Assembly: GCA_017618935.1 (NCBI GenBank)
Contig: JAFZTG010000246.1
Span: 1 to 5,882, forward strand
Direction: 5' to 3'
DNA length: 5,882 nucleotides
From: Bacteroidales bacterium
GTDB taxonomy: Bacteria > Bacteroidota > Bacteroidia > Bacteroidales > UBA1715
Part shown: piece after piece, positions 1-5,085 of the stretch
Numbering within the stretch: the stretch's first letter is position 1
Layout of the letters: the number at the start of each line of letters is the position of its first letter
Program-made: the position numbers and the translations under genes
Notes under the pieces: generated by a model
What the model saw: the letters and a program-made list of their open reading frames with translations, nothing else
Database searches by the model: none
Told to the model about the DNA's origin: nothing

Positions 1-12
1 TCCCCTTTTTGT

Positions 13-21
13 TATTTTTGC
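13..21 (+). promoter_or_regulatory. Bacteroidetes-type -7 promoter element for argF
   Basis: The nine bases TATTTTTGC match the Bacteroidetes -7 consensus TAnnTTTG followed by C exactly. They end 17 nt before the chosen argF ATG, a plausible position for a short leader. The matching -33 element would lie outside the window, so the promoter is only half visible. Confidence 0.5.
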
Positions 22-38
22 AAAAAACGAATTGCGAT

Positions 39-1043
39 ATGAACTCACTTAAAGGGAAAAATTTCCTCAAATTATTGGATTTCACTCCTGAAGAAATCCG
101 CTATTTTCTTGACTTGGCAAAGAAATTGAAAGCCGATAAAAAGAATGGTTGCGAAAAACAGACAATGAAAGGTAAAAATATTGCCTTGATTTTTGAAAAA
201 ACTTCGACTCGTACTCGTTGCTCGTTTGAAGTTGCCGCAGCTGACCAAGGTGCACACACAACGTATCTTGGCCCAACTGGCTCACAAATTGGCGTGAAAG
301 AATCTATGAAAGATACGGCGCGTGTTCTTGGTCAAATATACGATGCCATTGAATATCGTGGTTATGGTCAATCTATCGTGGAAGATTTGGCAAAATATTC
401 AGGCGTGCCTGTTTGGAACGGTTTGACCAACGAATTTCACCCGACGCAGATTCTTGCCGATTTTATGACTATGGAAGAACACAGCACAAAACCGTTGAAC
501 AAAATCAGTTACGCATATCTTGGCGATGCTCGTTTCAATATGGGCAACTCACTGATGGTTGGTGGCGCCAAAATGGGAATGGACGTTCGCATTGTTGCGC
601 CCAAGGCATTGCAACCAAGTGCAGAACTGATACAAACGTGCCAAGAGATAGCAAAACAAACTGGTGCCACGGTTACCGTAACCGACAATGTAATGGAAGG
701 CGTGAAAGGATGTGATTTCCTTTACACCGACGTATGGGTTTCTATGGGTGAGCCTAAAGAAGTATGGGCCGAACGAATCGCATTGCTGAAACCATACCAA
801 GTCAATGCAGAGGTAATGATGTTGACGGGTAACCCGAACTGCAAATTCATGCACTGTCTACCAGCATATCACAATCTTGAGACACAAGTTGGTCGCGAAG
901 TTTTTGAAGAATTTGGCCTTGACGGTGTTGAAGTCACCGAAGAAGTGTTCGAATCGCCCGCTTCCATCGTTTTTGACGAGGCAGGAAACCGTATGCACAC
1001 AATCAAAGCCGTTATGGTTGCAACATTAGGCGAAGAGTGTTAG
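39..1043 (+). CDS. argF: Ornithine carbamoyltransferase (anabolic OTCase)
   Basis: Cytoplasmic enzyme that joins carbamoyl phosphate and L-ornithine to give citrulline in arginine biosynthesis; the catabolic homologue ArcB runs the reverse step. The 334 residues equal the length of Escherichia coli ArgF. Visible motifs in order are the carbamoyl-phosphate loop STRTR (56-60) within an [11 protein letters not shown] stretch, the segment EYRGYGQ (105-111), HPTQ (134-137), the ornithine-binding SMG loop (235-237) in DVWVSMGE, and the active-site HCLP (272-275). The ATG at 39 is preferred over an in-frame TTG at 9, because the TTG would add ten residues outside the family and would precede the -7 element. 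The 3' end overlaps the following protease gene by 7 nt. The motifs are those of a true ornithine enzyme, not the N-acetyl- or N-succinylornithine transcarbamylases typical of many Bacteroidetes. Anabolic versus catabolic use cannot be settled here. Confidence 0.95.
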   Translation: MNSLKGKNFLKLLDFTPEEIRYFLDLAKKLKADKKNGCEKQTMKGKNIALIFEKTSTRTRCSFEVAAADQGAHTTYLGPTGSQIGVKESMKDTARVLGQIYDAIEYRGYGQSIVEDLAKYSGVPVWNGLTNEFHPTQILADFMTMEEHSTKPLNKISYAYLGDARFNMGNSLMVGGAKMGMDVRIVAPKALQPSAELIQTCQEIAKQTGATVTVTDNVMEGVKGCDFLYTDVWVSMGEPKEVWAERIALLKPYQVNAEVMMLTGNPNCKFMHCLPAYHNLETQVGREVFEEFGLDGVEVTEEVFESPASIVFDEAGNRMHTIKAVMVATLGEEC

Positions 1044-1948
1044 AACGTTTTTTTGAAAAAAGTCTTACGTATAGGATAGTAATCGGTTCTTTTGTAACCG
1101 TGTTGCTATCCTTATTTGTTTTCCTTATTGGCTACATATTCGCACCGAAATGCGATGGGCTGAACGGATTACAACTTTTGGCAAAATCAAATCTCGGCAC
1201 AACTGAAATATGGTGTGTATTGTATATGCTCACCATTGAAACAATCTGCATTTTTCTAATACCCGCATATTGTTTTTTTGTCTCGCTGTACAAAAATCCT
1301 CGTTTGGTATTAAGGCAACGACGTTACACATGGAGGGAAATACTTCGTTCACCGCTCATTTTGACCTTGGTTTTCATTACCCTGGCTAACATTCCAGGCA
1401 TAAACCTTCTTTCACAACTCAACACCGACGGCATTTTATGCATTGTTGGCGAAGATTCAGACCTTTGGACTAATTACCAACGAATGAATGACTTTACGGA
1501 AATGCTTCTTGCAAACAGCAATTCTATAATTCTCAATATTGTATGTATGGCATTCGTGCCAGCAATCTGTGAAGAGATATTCTTTCGTGGTTTGTTACAA
1601 ACAATAGCGACAAACATCGTAAAAAACGTACACGTCGCCGTACTACTCGTTGCCGCCATTTTCAGTATTTTGCACGGTGACATATTCAATTTTATTCCAC
1701 GATTTGTTCTGGGAATTTTTCTGGGTTACTTATTTATTTTCACACAAAACATTTGTTACCCCATTCTTGCCCATTGCTTACACAATGCGAGCGTCATTTT
1801 ACTGAGTTCCGTCACGACGTACAGCGAAGAATTGGAAACAATTGGCACAACTGGCAACAAAGTGCTGCTCGGTGTAGCAAGTTTGCTCATTTTGGCAGGA
1901 TTCACGACAAGTCTTATCACTTCTCTATCACAAAATACTCAAAAGTAA
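1037..1948 (+). CDS. CPBP-family (Abi/CAAX-like) intramembrane metalloprotease
   Basis: A 303-residue multi-spanning membrane protein with the three signature motifs of the CPBP (type II CAAX prenyl endopeptidase/Rce1-like) family: the EExxxR motif as EEIFFRG (179-185, glutamates 179-180 and arginine 184), a second motif FSILH ending in His213, and HCLHN (246-250). These residues form the predicted catalytic site within the membrane. Hydrophobic segments lie at about 14-36, 57-83, 105-125, 163-178, 196-215, 222-240 and 276-298. The start is GTG at 1037, overlapping the argF stop by 7 nt; no suitable start lies between it and the first membrane segment, and an AGG sits 6 nt upstream. The overlap suggests translational coupling with argF. 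Substrates of bacterial members are mostly unknown; roles in protein processing, bacteriocin self-immunity and membrane-protein turnover are reported for relatives. Nothing here ties it to arginine metabolism. Confidence 0.9.
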   Translation: MLERFFEKSLTYRIVIGSFVTVLLSLFVFLIGYIFAPKCDGLNGLQLLAKSNLGTTEIWCVLYMLTIETICIFLIPAYCFFVSLYKNPRLVLRQRRYTWREILRSPLILTLVFITLANIPGINLLSQLNTDGILCIVGEDSDLWTNYQRMNDFTEMLLANSNSIILNIVCMAFVPAICEEIFFRGLLQTIATNIVKNVHVAVLLVAAIFSILHGDIFNFIPRFVLGIFLGYLFIFTQNICYPILAHCLHNASVILLSSVTTYSEELETIGTTGNKVLLGVASLLILAGFTTSLITSLSQNTQK

Positions 1949-1979
1949 TTTTTTCGTCAGCGGCGGAAGTAAAAAATCC

Positions 1980-2020
1980 AACCACTGCCCTGATTTGGCA
2001 TACCTCCATTGTTTATTTGT
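1980..2020 (+). promoter_or_regulatory. Shared 41-nt operator/promoter module, copy A (FtsZ-half gene)
   Basis: The first of three copies of a module with fixed geometry. It has AACCACTGCC at 1980-1989, a 7-nt spacer, GGCA at 1997-2000, an 11-nt gap, then TTTATTTGT at 2012-2020 in the position of the -7 element. TGCC (1986-1989) and GGCA (1997-2000) form an inverted repeat. The -7 element is the weakest of the three copies, with T in place of A at its second base. It ends 15 nt before the ATG at 2036. The half-site spacer falls where a -33 element is expected, so a bound regulator would contact the promoter directly. Confidence 0.6.
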
Positions 2021-2035
2021 CGAAAAAATAAAACA

Positions 2036-2581
2036 ATGGAAATAGAATTTTACGAAGAAAAAGACTTGACGGAAACGGGCAAGCAGTTGAAAAAAATGAT
2101 TGCCACAGTTTTGGGCGAAAACGAGTTTGAAACCATCACAAACGACGAAGCGAAAGTTGTGGCGAATGGTATTTGGGAAAGTTGCTACAAAGTATCTTGG
2201 GTATCTATTGATTACCTTGATGTAAAGCATTTTCTTGTCGGCGAAAATGGAGATGAAACCATGTGCGAGAAGGCAATTTTTGCCTCGATTGGTTATGGGA
2301 AAACGCTCAAAGAAGCGTACAAAAATGCGTTGAAACGCCCTTTTATCAACGATTTTCAACCGCAGTGTAAAGAAGATTTCAGCACATTGCAGTTTCCACA
2401 TCGAATTATGATGCTTATTGCCGTAAATAATACGGAAAACGAACCTACCTCAGGGGAACTTGAGGAAGTATTTTCGTATCTTCATAAGTCTCAAGACGAT
2501 ACCTATATTTTATGGAATTATTTATTAGACGAATCAATGACGGAACCAATACGGGTATGTTTGGTGGTAGTGAATGATTGA
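2036..2581 (+). CDS. FtsZ-like protein lacking the GTPase half (H7-T7-C-terminal domain only)
   Basis: A 181-residue protein that I align by eye, with few gaps, to the second half of FtsZ. Residues 42-63 match central helix H7 plus the T7 loop: the conserved GI pair is at 45-46, and IDYLDV (58-63) parallels the FtsZ T7 motif NxDFADV with both acidic residues kept (Asp59, Asp62). Residues 79-104 (EKAIFASIGYG, then KNALKRPFIND) match the FtsZ stretch ending in ALxSPLL. Residues 123-131 and 138-150 match the next strand and helix. ILWNYLLDESM (158-168) matches the FtsZ IIWG...DESLG segment, and IRVCLVVV (172-179) the final strand. The nucleotide-binding domain with GGGTGTG is absent, and upstream space is too short to hide one. 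The C-terminal tail and conserved tip peptide are also missing. The ATG at 2036 is chosen because the alternative TTG at 2009 lies inside the promoter. Function is unknown; it could cap or copolymerise with FtsZ filaments (inference). Confidence 0.7.
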   Translation: MEIEFYEEKDLTETGKQLKKMIATVLGENEFETITNDEAKVVANGIWESCYKVSWVSIDYLDVKHFLVGENGDETMCEKAIFASIGYGKTLKEAYKNALKRPFINDFQPQCKEDFSTLQFPHRIMMLIAVNNTENEPTSGELEEVFSYLHKSQDDTYILWNYLLDESMTEPIRVCLVVVND

Positions 2582-2597
2582 TTTCAAATTCCACACA

Positions 2598-2614
2598 TGA
2601 AAAAAATTTTTTCA
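2598..2614. repeat. A/T palindrome downstream of the FtsZ-half gene
   Basis: TGAAAAAA and TTTTTTCA flank a single central A, giving a near-perfect 17-bp palindrome 16 nt after the stop codon at 2579-2581 and directly before operator copy B. It could be a weak bidirectional terminator or an A/T-rich upstream promoter tract; the other two module copies also have an A/T run just upstream. The stem has no G/C core, so termination is doubtful. Confidence 0.3.
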
Positions 2615-2655
2615 AACCTCTGCCTTGATTTGGCATAGGTTGAGAATATGTTTGC
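2615..2655 (+). promoter_or_regulatory. Shared 41-nt operator/promoter module, copy B (70-residue gene)
   Basis: The most symmetrical copy. AACCTCTGCC (2615-2624) and GGCATAGGTT (2632-2641) form an inverted repeat with 10-bp arms matching at 9 of 10 positions around the 7-nt spacer TTGATTT. TATGTTTGC at 2647-2655 is an exact Bacteroidetes -7 match. A partial -33 element (TTG, 2625-2627) lies inside the spacer. The long arms suggest binding by a dimeric regulator. The leader to the ATG at 2702 is 46 nt. Confidence 0.65.
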
Positions 2656-2701
2656 GAAGTAATCATTAATTAAAAGTTGTGCCCGACACATATTAGGGAT
2701 T

Positions 2702-2914
2702 ATGGATATGAACGATTATTATTTTTACGTTGCCCCGGACGAAGATGGTATGGGATGGGAATTTACGATTAGAGAGTTAATTGATATGGAATTCAAATCC
2801 AATCCTGATAATTTTCCCGACAAAATCGCAAAAACAGAATTCTTAAAAAAGTTGATTGCCGATGTTGAGGAGTGTATCAAAAAAGTGGAAAACGATAGTG
2901 AAATCAATAGCTAA
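2702..2914 (+). CDS. Small acidic protein of unknown function
   Basis: A 70-residue protein that I do not recognise. It has 18 Asp/Glu against 8 Lys/Arg and no membrane segment or signal peptide, so it should be soluble and cytoplasmic. The N-terminal third is aromatic-rich (DYYFYV at 5-10, GWEF at 18-21). Residues about 41-63 (IAKTEFLKKLIADVEECIKK) look like an amphipathic helix. A second ATG at 2708 would give 68 residues; AGGG at 2695-2698 is better spaced for that start, so either is possible. It is the only gene directly behind operator copy B and may be cotranscribed with the 45-residue gene starting 51 nt after its stop, since no terminator is evident between them. Sharing an operator with the FtsZ-half and MreB-like genes suggests a partner role (inference). 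Confidence 0.65.
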   Translation: MDMNDYYFYVAPDEDGMGWEFTIRELIDMEFKSNPDNFPDKIAKTEFLKKLIADVEECIKKVENDSEINS

Positions 2915-2965
2915 ACGGAGATGCCGATAGCCGTAAGTGGAGGCAAAATTTAAATATAAAACATT

Positions 2966-3103
2966 ATGTATCAGTTAAATTTCCCGAACGGGAACGTTCA
3001 AACGTACAGTTCACAAGGTGAATTGTTGAATGCGGCACGACTTTTAGGTGGCGAAGCAAAATTTATTAATGGTAAAATCTATGCTTTCGTGCCGAAAAAG
3101 TAG
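2966..3103 (+). CDS. Very small basic protein of unknown function (45 residues)
   Basis: An intact ATG-to-TAG reading frame of 45 residues starting MYQLNFPNGNVQ and ending KIYAFVPKK. It is supported as a gene by an A/T-rich leader typical of the window, balanced codon use and a strong rho-independent terminator beginning 10 nt after its stop. There are no Cys residues, membrane segment or signal peptide. The sequence reads like a short fold: a strand-like YQLNFPNGNVQTY, a helix-like GELLNAARLL, and a strand-like AKFINGKIYAFV. I recognise no family. It lies downstream of the 70-residue gene with no evident promoter of its own, so the two may form one transcript. Confidence 0.55.
   Translation: MYQLNFPNGNVQTYSSQGELLNAARLLGGEAKFINGKIYAFVPKK
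2981..2999. repeat. Palindrome near the start of the 45-residue gene
   Basis: TTCCCG (2981-2986) and CGGGAA (2989-2994) are perfect inverted arms around AA. The overlapping 8-mer GAACGTTC (2992-2999) is itself a perfect palindrome. It lies at codons 6-12 of the small gene. It could fold at the 5' end of the coding region, or be chance arising from the NFPNGNVQ codons. Confidence 0.3.
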
Positions 3104-3112
3104 GATTGTAAC

Positions 3113-3141
3113 GGCAAGGCGATTTTTCGTCTTGCCTTTTT
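3113..3141 (+). terminator. Rho-independent terminator after the small-gene unit
   Basis: GGCAAGGCGA (3113-3122) pairs with TCGTCTTGCC (3127-3136) along ten positions, including one G-T wobble, around a TTTT loop, and a run of five T follows (3137-3141). It starts 10 nt after the 45-residue gene's stop and 60 nt before the nuclease start. It separates the two transcription units. Confidence 0.85.
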
Positions 3142-3144
3142 ACT

Positions 3145-3152
3145 TATATTTG
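3145..3152 (+). promoter_or_regulatory. Bacteroidetes-type -7 element for the nuclease gene
   Basis: TATATTTG is an exact TAnnTTTG match 20 nt before the nuclease ATG and just after the upstream terminator. The expected -33 region falls within the terminator stem-loop, where no TTTG is seen. The TGCC-N7-GGCA operator of the neighbouring genes is absent, so this gene appears to be controlled separately. Confidence 0.5.
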
Positions 3153-3172
3153 TCAAAATAACAAATATAAAT

Positions 3173-4828
3173 ATGGCTAACGAAAATTCTATAAGAGATG
3201 CTCTTGCGTTTTACGAGGAGATTAGTAACGAAATTCGTAGAGCTTACAAAGAATTGTTTCTTTTTATAGACACGTTTAGTAGGGTTTATAAAAGAGAAAA
3301 ATTAAAACTTCCGTATCATGTAAACATTATAGAGGAATTGCATATAAACGAAAACGCACATAGTCGTATTTTGCTAAAATTCTTGTTGTATCAAAACGAC
3401 AATGGTAAATACGAAATTTTTCAATCGCTATTAGAGTATATTCGAAGAAACAACGATAGAAGCAATATGTTCGGCGATATAAAAATCACAAAACCTATTC
3501 TAACTCAGGAAATAGCAAGAATAGATATGTGGATTAGGGACAAAAATTATGCTATAATCTTTGAAAATAAGGCACGAAACGCTGTTGACCAAGACTCACA
3601 ATTATCTCGCTATATAGAACGAACCATAAATCGAGGATACAAAAAAGAACAAATCTTCGTGATTTATATGCCACCGACGCTCAAAGAGCCAGCAGAACAA
3701 TCGTGGGGGACATATGAGGAGGAATTTAAAAAAAGATACTTCTGTTTGTCCTTTCGTGAGCATGTATTGCCCTGGCTGAAAAACGATGTTATTCCCAATG
3801 TTCGGCAAAAAGACTTGTACTTATCGTCGGCATTGGTACAATATGTTGATTATTTGGAATATACAATATTTAAAATGAGTGAAATATATAAGAACATGAA
3901 TATGGAATTAAAAAAAATCATTACTAGTCATCTTGAATTAGAAAAAAAGACACCTGTTGAACAAGTTCATCTATTAGACGAAAAAATAACATCTATAGTG
4001 GAATTGAAATCGCAAATGGAAGAATTAAAAGAACAAATACAAATAAAATACATTGCAAACATTGTGGATTCTAACAAAGGTGATTTAGACATCCACGTTG
4101 AAAAATACAAGGTAACGACTGTAGTAGAAGATGCAATAGTTGAATTAAATGCGAATAATAAAGGATTCTATTGTACAATATATTACAAGGACTTCAAAAA
4201 CATAGAAGAGGATTCGATTTTACTTAAATTCATCGATGATAATATACTGGACACATCAGATGATAAATATGTGTGGAAGTATCTTACGACAGACATTGAA
4301 TGTTTTGAGGATTTGTTCAAATTATTCTTGAAAGTGATTAAAAAGTATAGAGATGAATATTTTAAACAACAAAGCGCAATTAAAAAATTAAAAGGGAAAT
4401 TACAGGAATTACAGGAATTACCTGAAAAAAAAGATGAATGGCACATTTGGCATGGTTGGATTTTAGCCGTTTCTTTCAATGACAATACTGAGAAAAAAAT
4501 TGGCATAGAATCTAACTTTGAAGAAGAAAATGGAAATGCATGTGCGAAGTTTAAAATATTTATCACTACATGGGGAAATCATGATGAATCTTTAAACAGT
4601 TGGAACCTATACGAAACAGCAATTATGAAAGAATCTAAATACGGTGATTTCGATTTGGATAAAGGAGAAACAGCGGGAGGAAACGGAAGAGTGTATTTGC
4701 ACGTAACAAAGAGAAAAGGATCCGACACAGATGGAATTGATGGTTCCAATACAGATGGAATAATTGAGAAATTGTCTGAATGTTATTCCTTCTTGGAAAA
4801 ATTGGAAAAAGATGTAGCGAAAGAGTAA
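3173..4828 (+). CDS. PD-(D/E)XK nuclease-superfamily protein with long C-terminal region
   Basis: A 551-residue soluble protein. The N-terminal third resembles the PDDEXK_4-type family (PF14281, from memory): NENAHSRIL (59-67, Glu60), then a nuclease core with Asp118 in IDMW, the E-x-K signature as FENK (130-133; Glu131 and Lys133), and QLSRY (143-147). These residues are expected to bind metal and cut phosphodiester bonds. A helical, coiled-coil-prone stretch follows (about 245-295), then mixed sequence with another charged helix (about 385-420). A Trp-rich, strand-like region (423-470, with WHIWHGW) and a low-complexity duplicated stretch (516-531) precede a final helix. I do not recognise the C-terminal half; it may bind a target or a partner. 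Arg is often AGA and Ile often ATA, unlike argF, which suggests acquisition by transfer. A defence role is possible for this superfamily, but there is no partner methylase or helicase here. It has its own promoter and follows a terminator. Confidence 0.75.
   Translation: MANENSIRDALAFYEEISNEIRRAYKELFLFIDTFSRVYKREKLKLPYHVNIIEELHINENAHSRILLKFLLYQNDNGKYEIFQSLLEYIRRNNDRSNMFGDIKITKPILTQEIARIDMWIRDKNYAIIFENKARNAVDQDSQLSRYIERTINRGYKKEQIFVIYMPPTLKEPAEQSWGTYEEEFKKRYFCLSFREHVLPWLKNDVIPNVRQKDLYLSSALVQYVDYLEYTIFKMSEIYKNMNMELKKIITSHLELEKKTPVEQVHLLDEKITSIVELKSQMEELKEQIQIKYIANIVDSNKGDLDIHVEKYKVTTVVEDAIVELNANNKGFYCTIYYKDFKNIEEDSILLKFIDDNILDTSDDKYVWKYLTTDIECFEDLFKLFLKVIKKYRDEYFKQQSAIKKLKGKLQELQELPEKKDEWHIWHGWILAVSFNDNTEKKIGIESNFEEENGNACAKFKIFITTWGNHDESLNSWNLYETAIMKESKYGDFDLDKGETAGGNGRVYLHVTKRKGSDTDGIDGSNTDGIIEKLSECYSFLEKLEKDVAKE
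4718..4765 (+). repeat. 24-nt tandem duplication inside the nuclease gene
   Basis: Two adjacent 24-nt units, 4718-4741 and 4742-4765, match at 18 of 24 positions. They encode the 8-residue repeats GSDTDGID and GSNTDGII near the C terminus. The multiple-of-three unit keeps frame. A shorter 9-nt repeat, TTACAGGAA, occurs twice at 4400-4417 with a third degenerate unit to 4426, encoding LQELQELPE. Confidence 0.7.
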
Positions 4829-4857
4829 TTCACCTATCAATATAAATTTCATAATTC

Positions 4858-5008
4858 TGTTCCGTAGGAACATTCGGTTGGTAGAATAATCTTTGACGCT
4901 AAAACAAAGCGTGCCTTTAGGTACGCAACAAAAATATGTGGCGAACCTACGGCTCGCATACATATCTATAACATTTTTCCTACCAACCTTTTGCCCCTAA
5001 CGGGGCAA
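4858..5008. repeat. Four-hairpin intergenic repeat element with inverted ends
   Basis: Four stem-loops lie in a row. Hairpin 1 is GTTCC/GGAAC (4859-4871, loop GTA). Hairpin 2 is GCGTGCC/GGTACGC (4909-4926, loop TTTA, one wobble). Hairpin 3 is GCGAACC/GGCTCGC (4941-4957, loop TAC, one mismatch), extended by ATATGT/ACATAT (4934-4965). Hairpin 4 is TTGCCCC/GGGGCAA (4991-5008, loop TAAC). A perfect 9-bp inverted repeat, GGTTGGTAG (4876-4884) and CTACCAACC (4980-4988), encloses the two inner hairpins. The whole is therefore roughly symmetrical, with an outer hairpin beyond each 9-bp arm. It encodes no protein. Similar CCGTAGG/CCTACGG hairpin clusters with a GTTGGTAG border are, in my recollection, dispersed in many Bacteroidetes genomes; they resemble REP-like or MITE-like elements. 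It may also stop transcription from the nuclease gene, for which no other terminator is seen. Confidence 0.75.
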
Positions 5009-5018
5009 TCATTTTTTC

Positions 5019-5059
5019 AACCTCTGCCTCAATATGGCACACCTCGCTTTTATGTTTGC
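5019..5059 (+). promoter_or_regulatory. Shared 41-nt operator/promoter module, copy C (MreB-like gene)
   Basis: AACCTCTGCC (5019-5028) is identical to the left arm of copy B. A 7-nt spacer, GGCA (5036-5039), an 11-nt gap and TATGTTTGC (5051-5059, exact -7 match, identical to copy B) follow at the same spacing. The right arm beyond GGCA departs from the palindrome. It begins 11 nt after the repeat element and ends 26 nt before the ATG at 5086. Confidence 0.65.
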
Positions 5060-5085
5060 GACAGAAAACATAAATAATAAACAAA

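Noticed and set aside
9..11. TTG start for argF
   Set aside because: It overlaps the region of the -7 promoter element at 13-21 and adds residues not found in the family; the ATG at 39 gives the standard 334-residue length.
413..854. Alternative-frame ORFs of about 100 residues on both strands within argF
   Set aside because: The argF frame is certain, and these overlap it entirely without recognisable products.
1949..1979. Terminator after the protease gene
   Set aside because: Only a weak T-run to A-run pairing is seen, with no G/C stem; not enough to call.
1997..2022. Sigma-54 promoter (TGGCA-type -24 element) in the shared module
   Set aside because: TGGCA is present in all copies, but GC is not found 10 nt after GG in any copy, whereas the TAnnTTTG element is at constant spacing.
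1753..2031. 92-residue plus-strand frame across the protease 3' end
   Set aside because: It overlaps the CPBP motif region in another frame and ends in operator copy A; no leader or family match.
1928..2401. 157-residue minus-strand frame opposite the FtsZ-half gene
   Set aside because: It covers operator copy A and the FtsZ-like coding region in antisense; its Phe-rich composition is typical of a shadow frame.
2922..2945. TGCC and GGCA upstream of the 45-residue gene as a fourth operator copy
   Set aside because: The spacer is 16 nt instead of 7, and no TAnnTTTG element follows.
4183..4963. Minus-strand frames of 127 and 118 residues opposite the nuclease and the repeat element
   Set aside because: They are shadows of the nuclease gene; the second also runs through the hairpin repeat, which argues against coding.
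4858..5008. CRISPR array or transposon end with transposase
   Set aside because: The hairpins differ in sequence and spacing, with no direct repeats of constant length and no transposase gene in the window.
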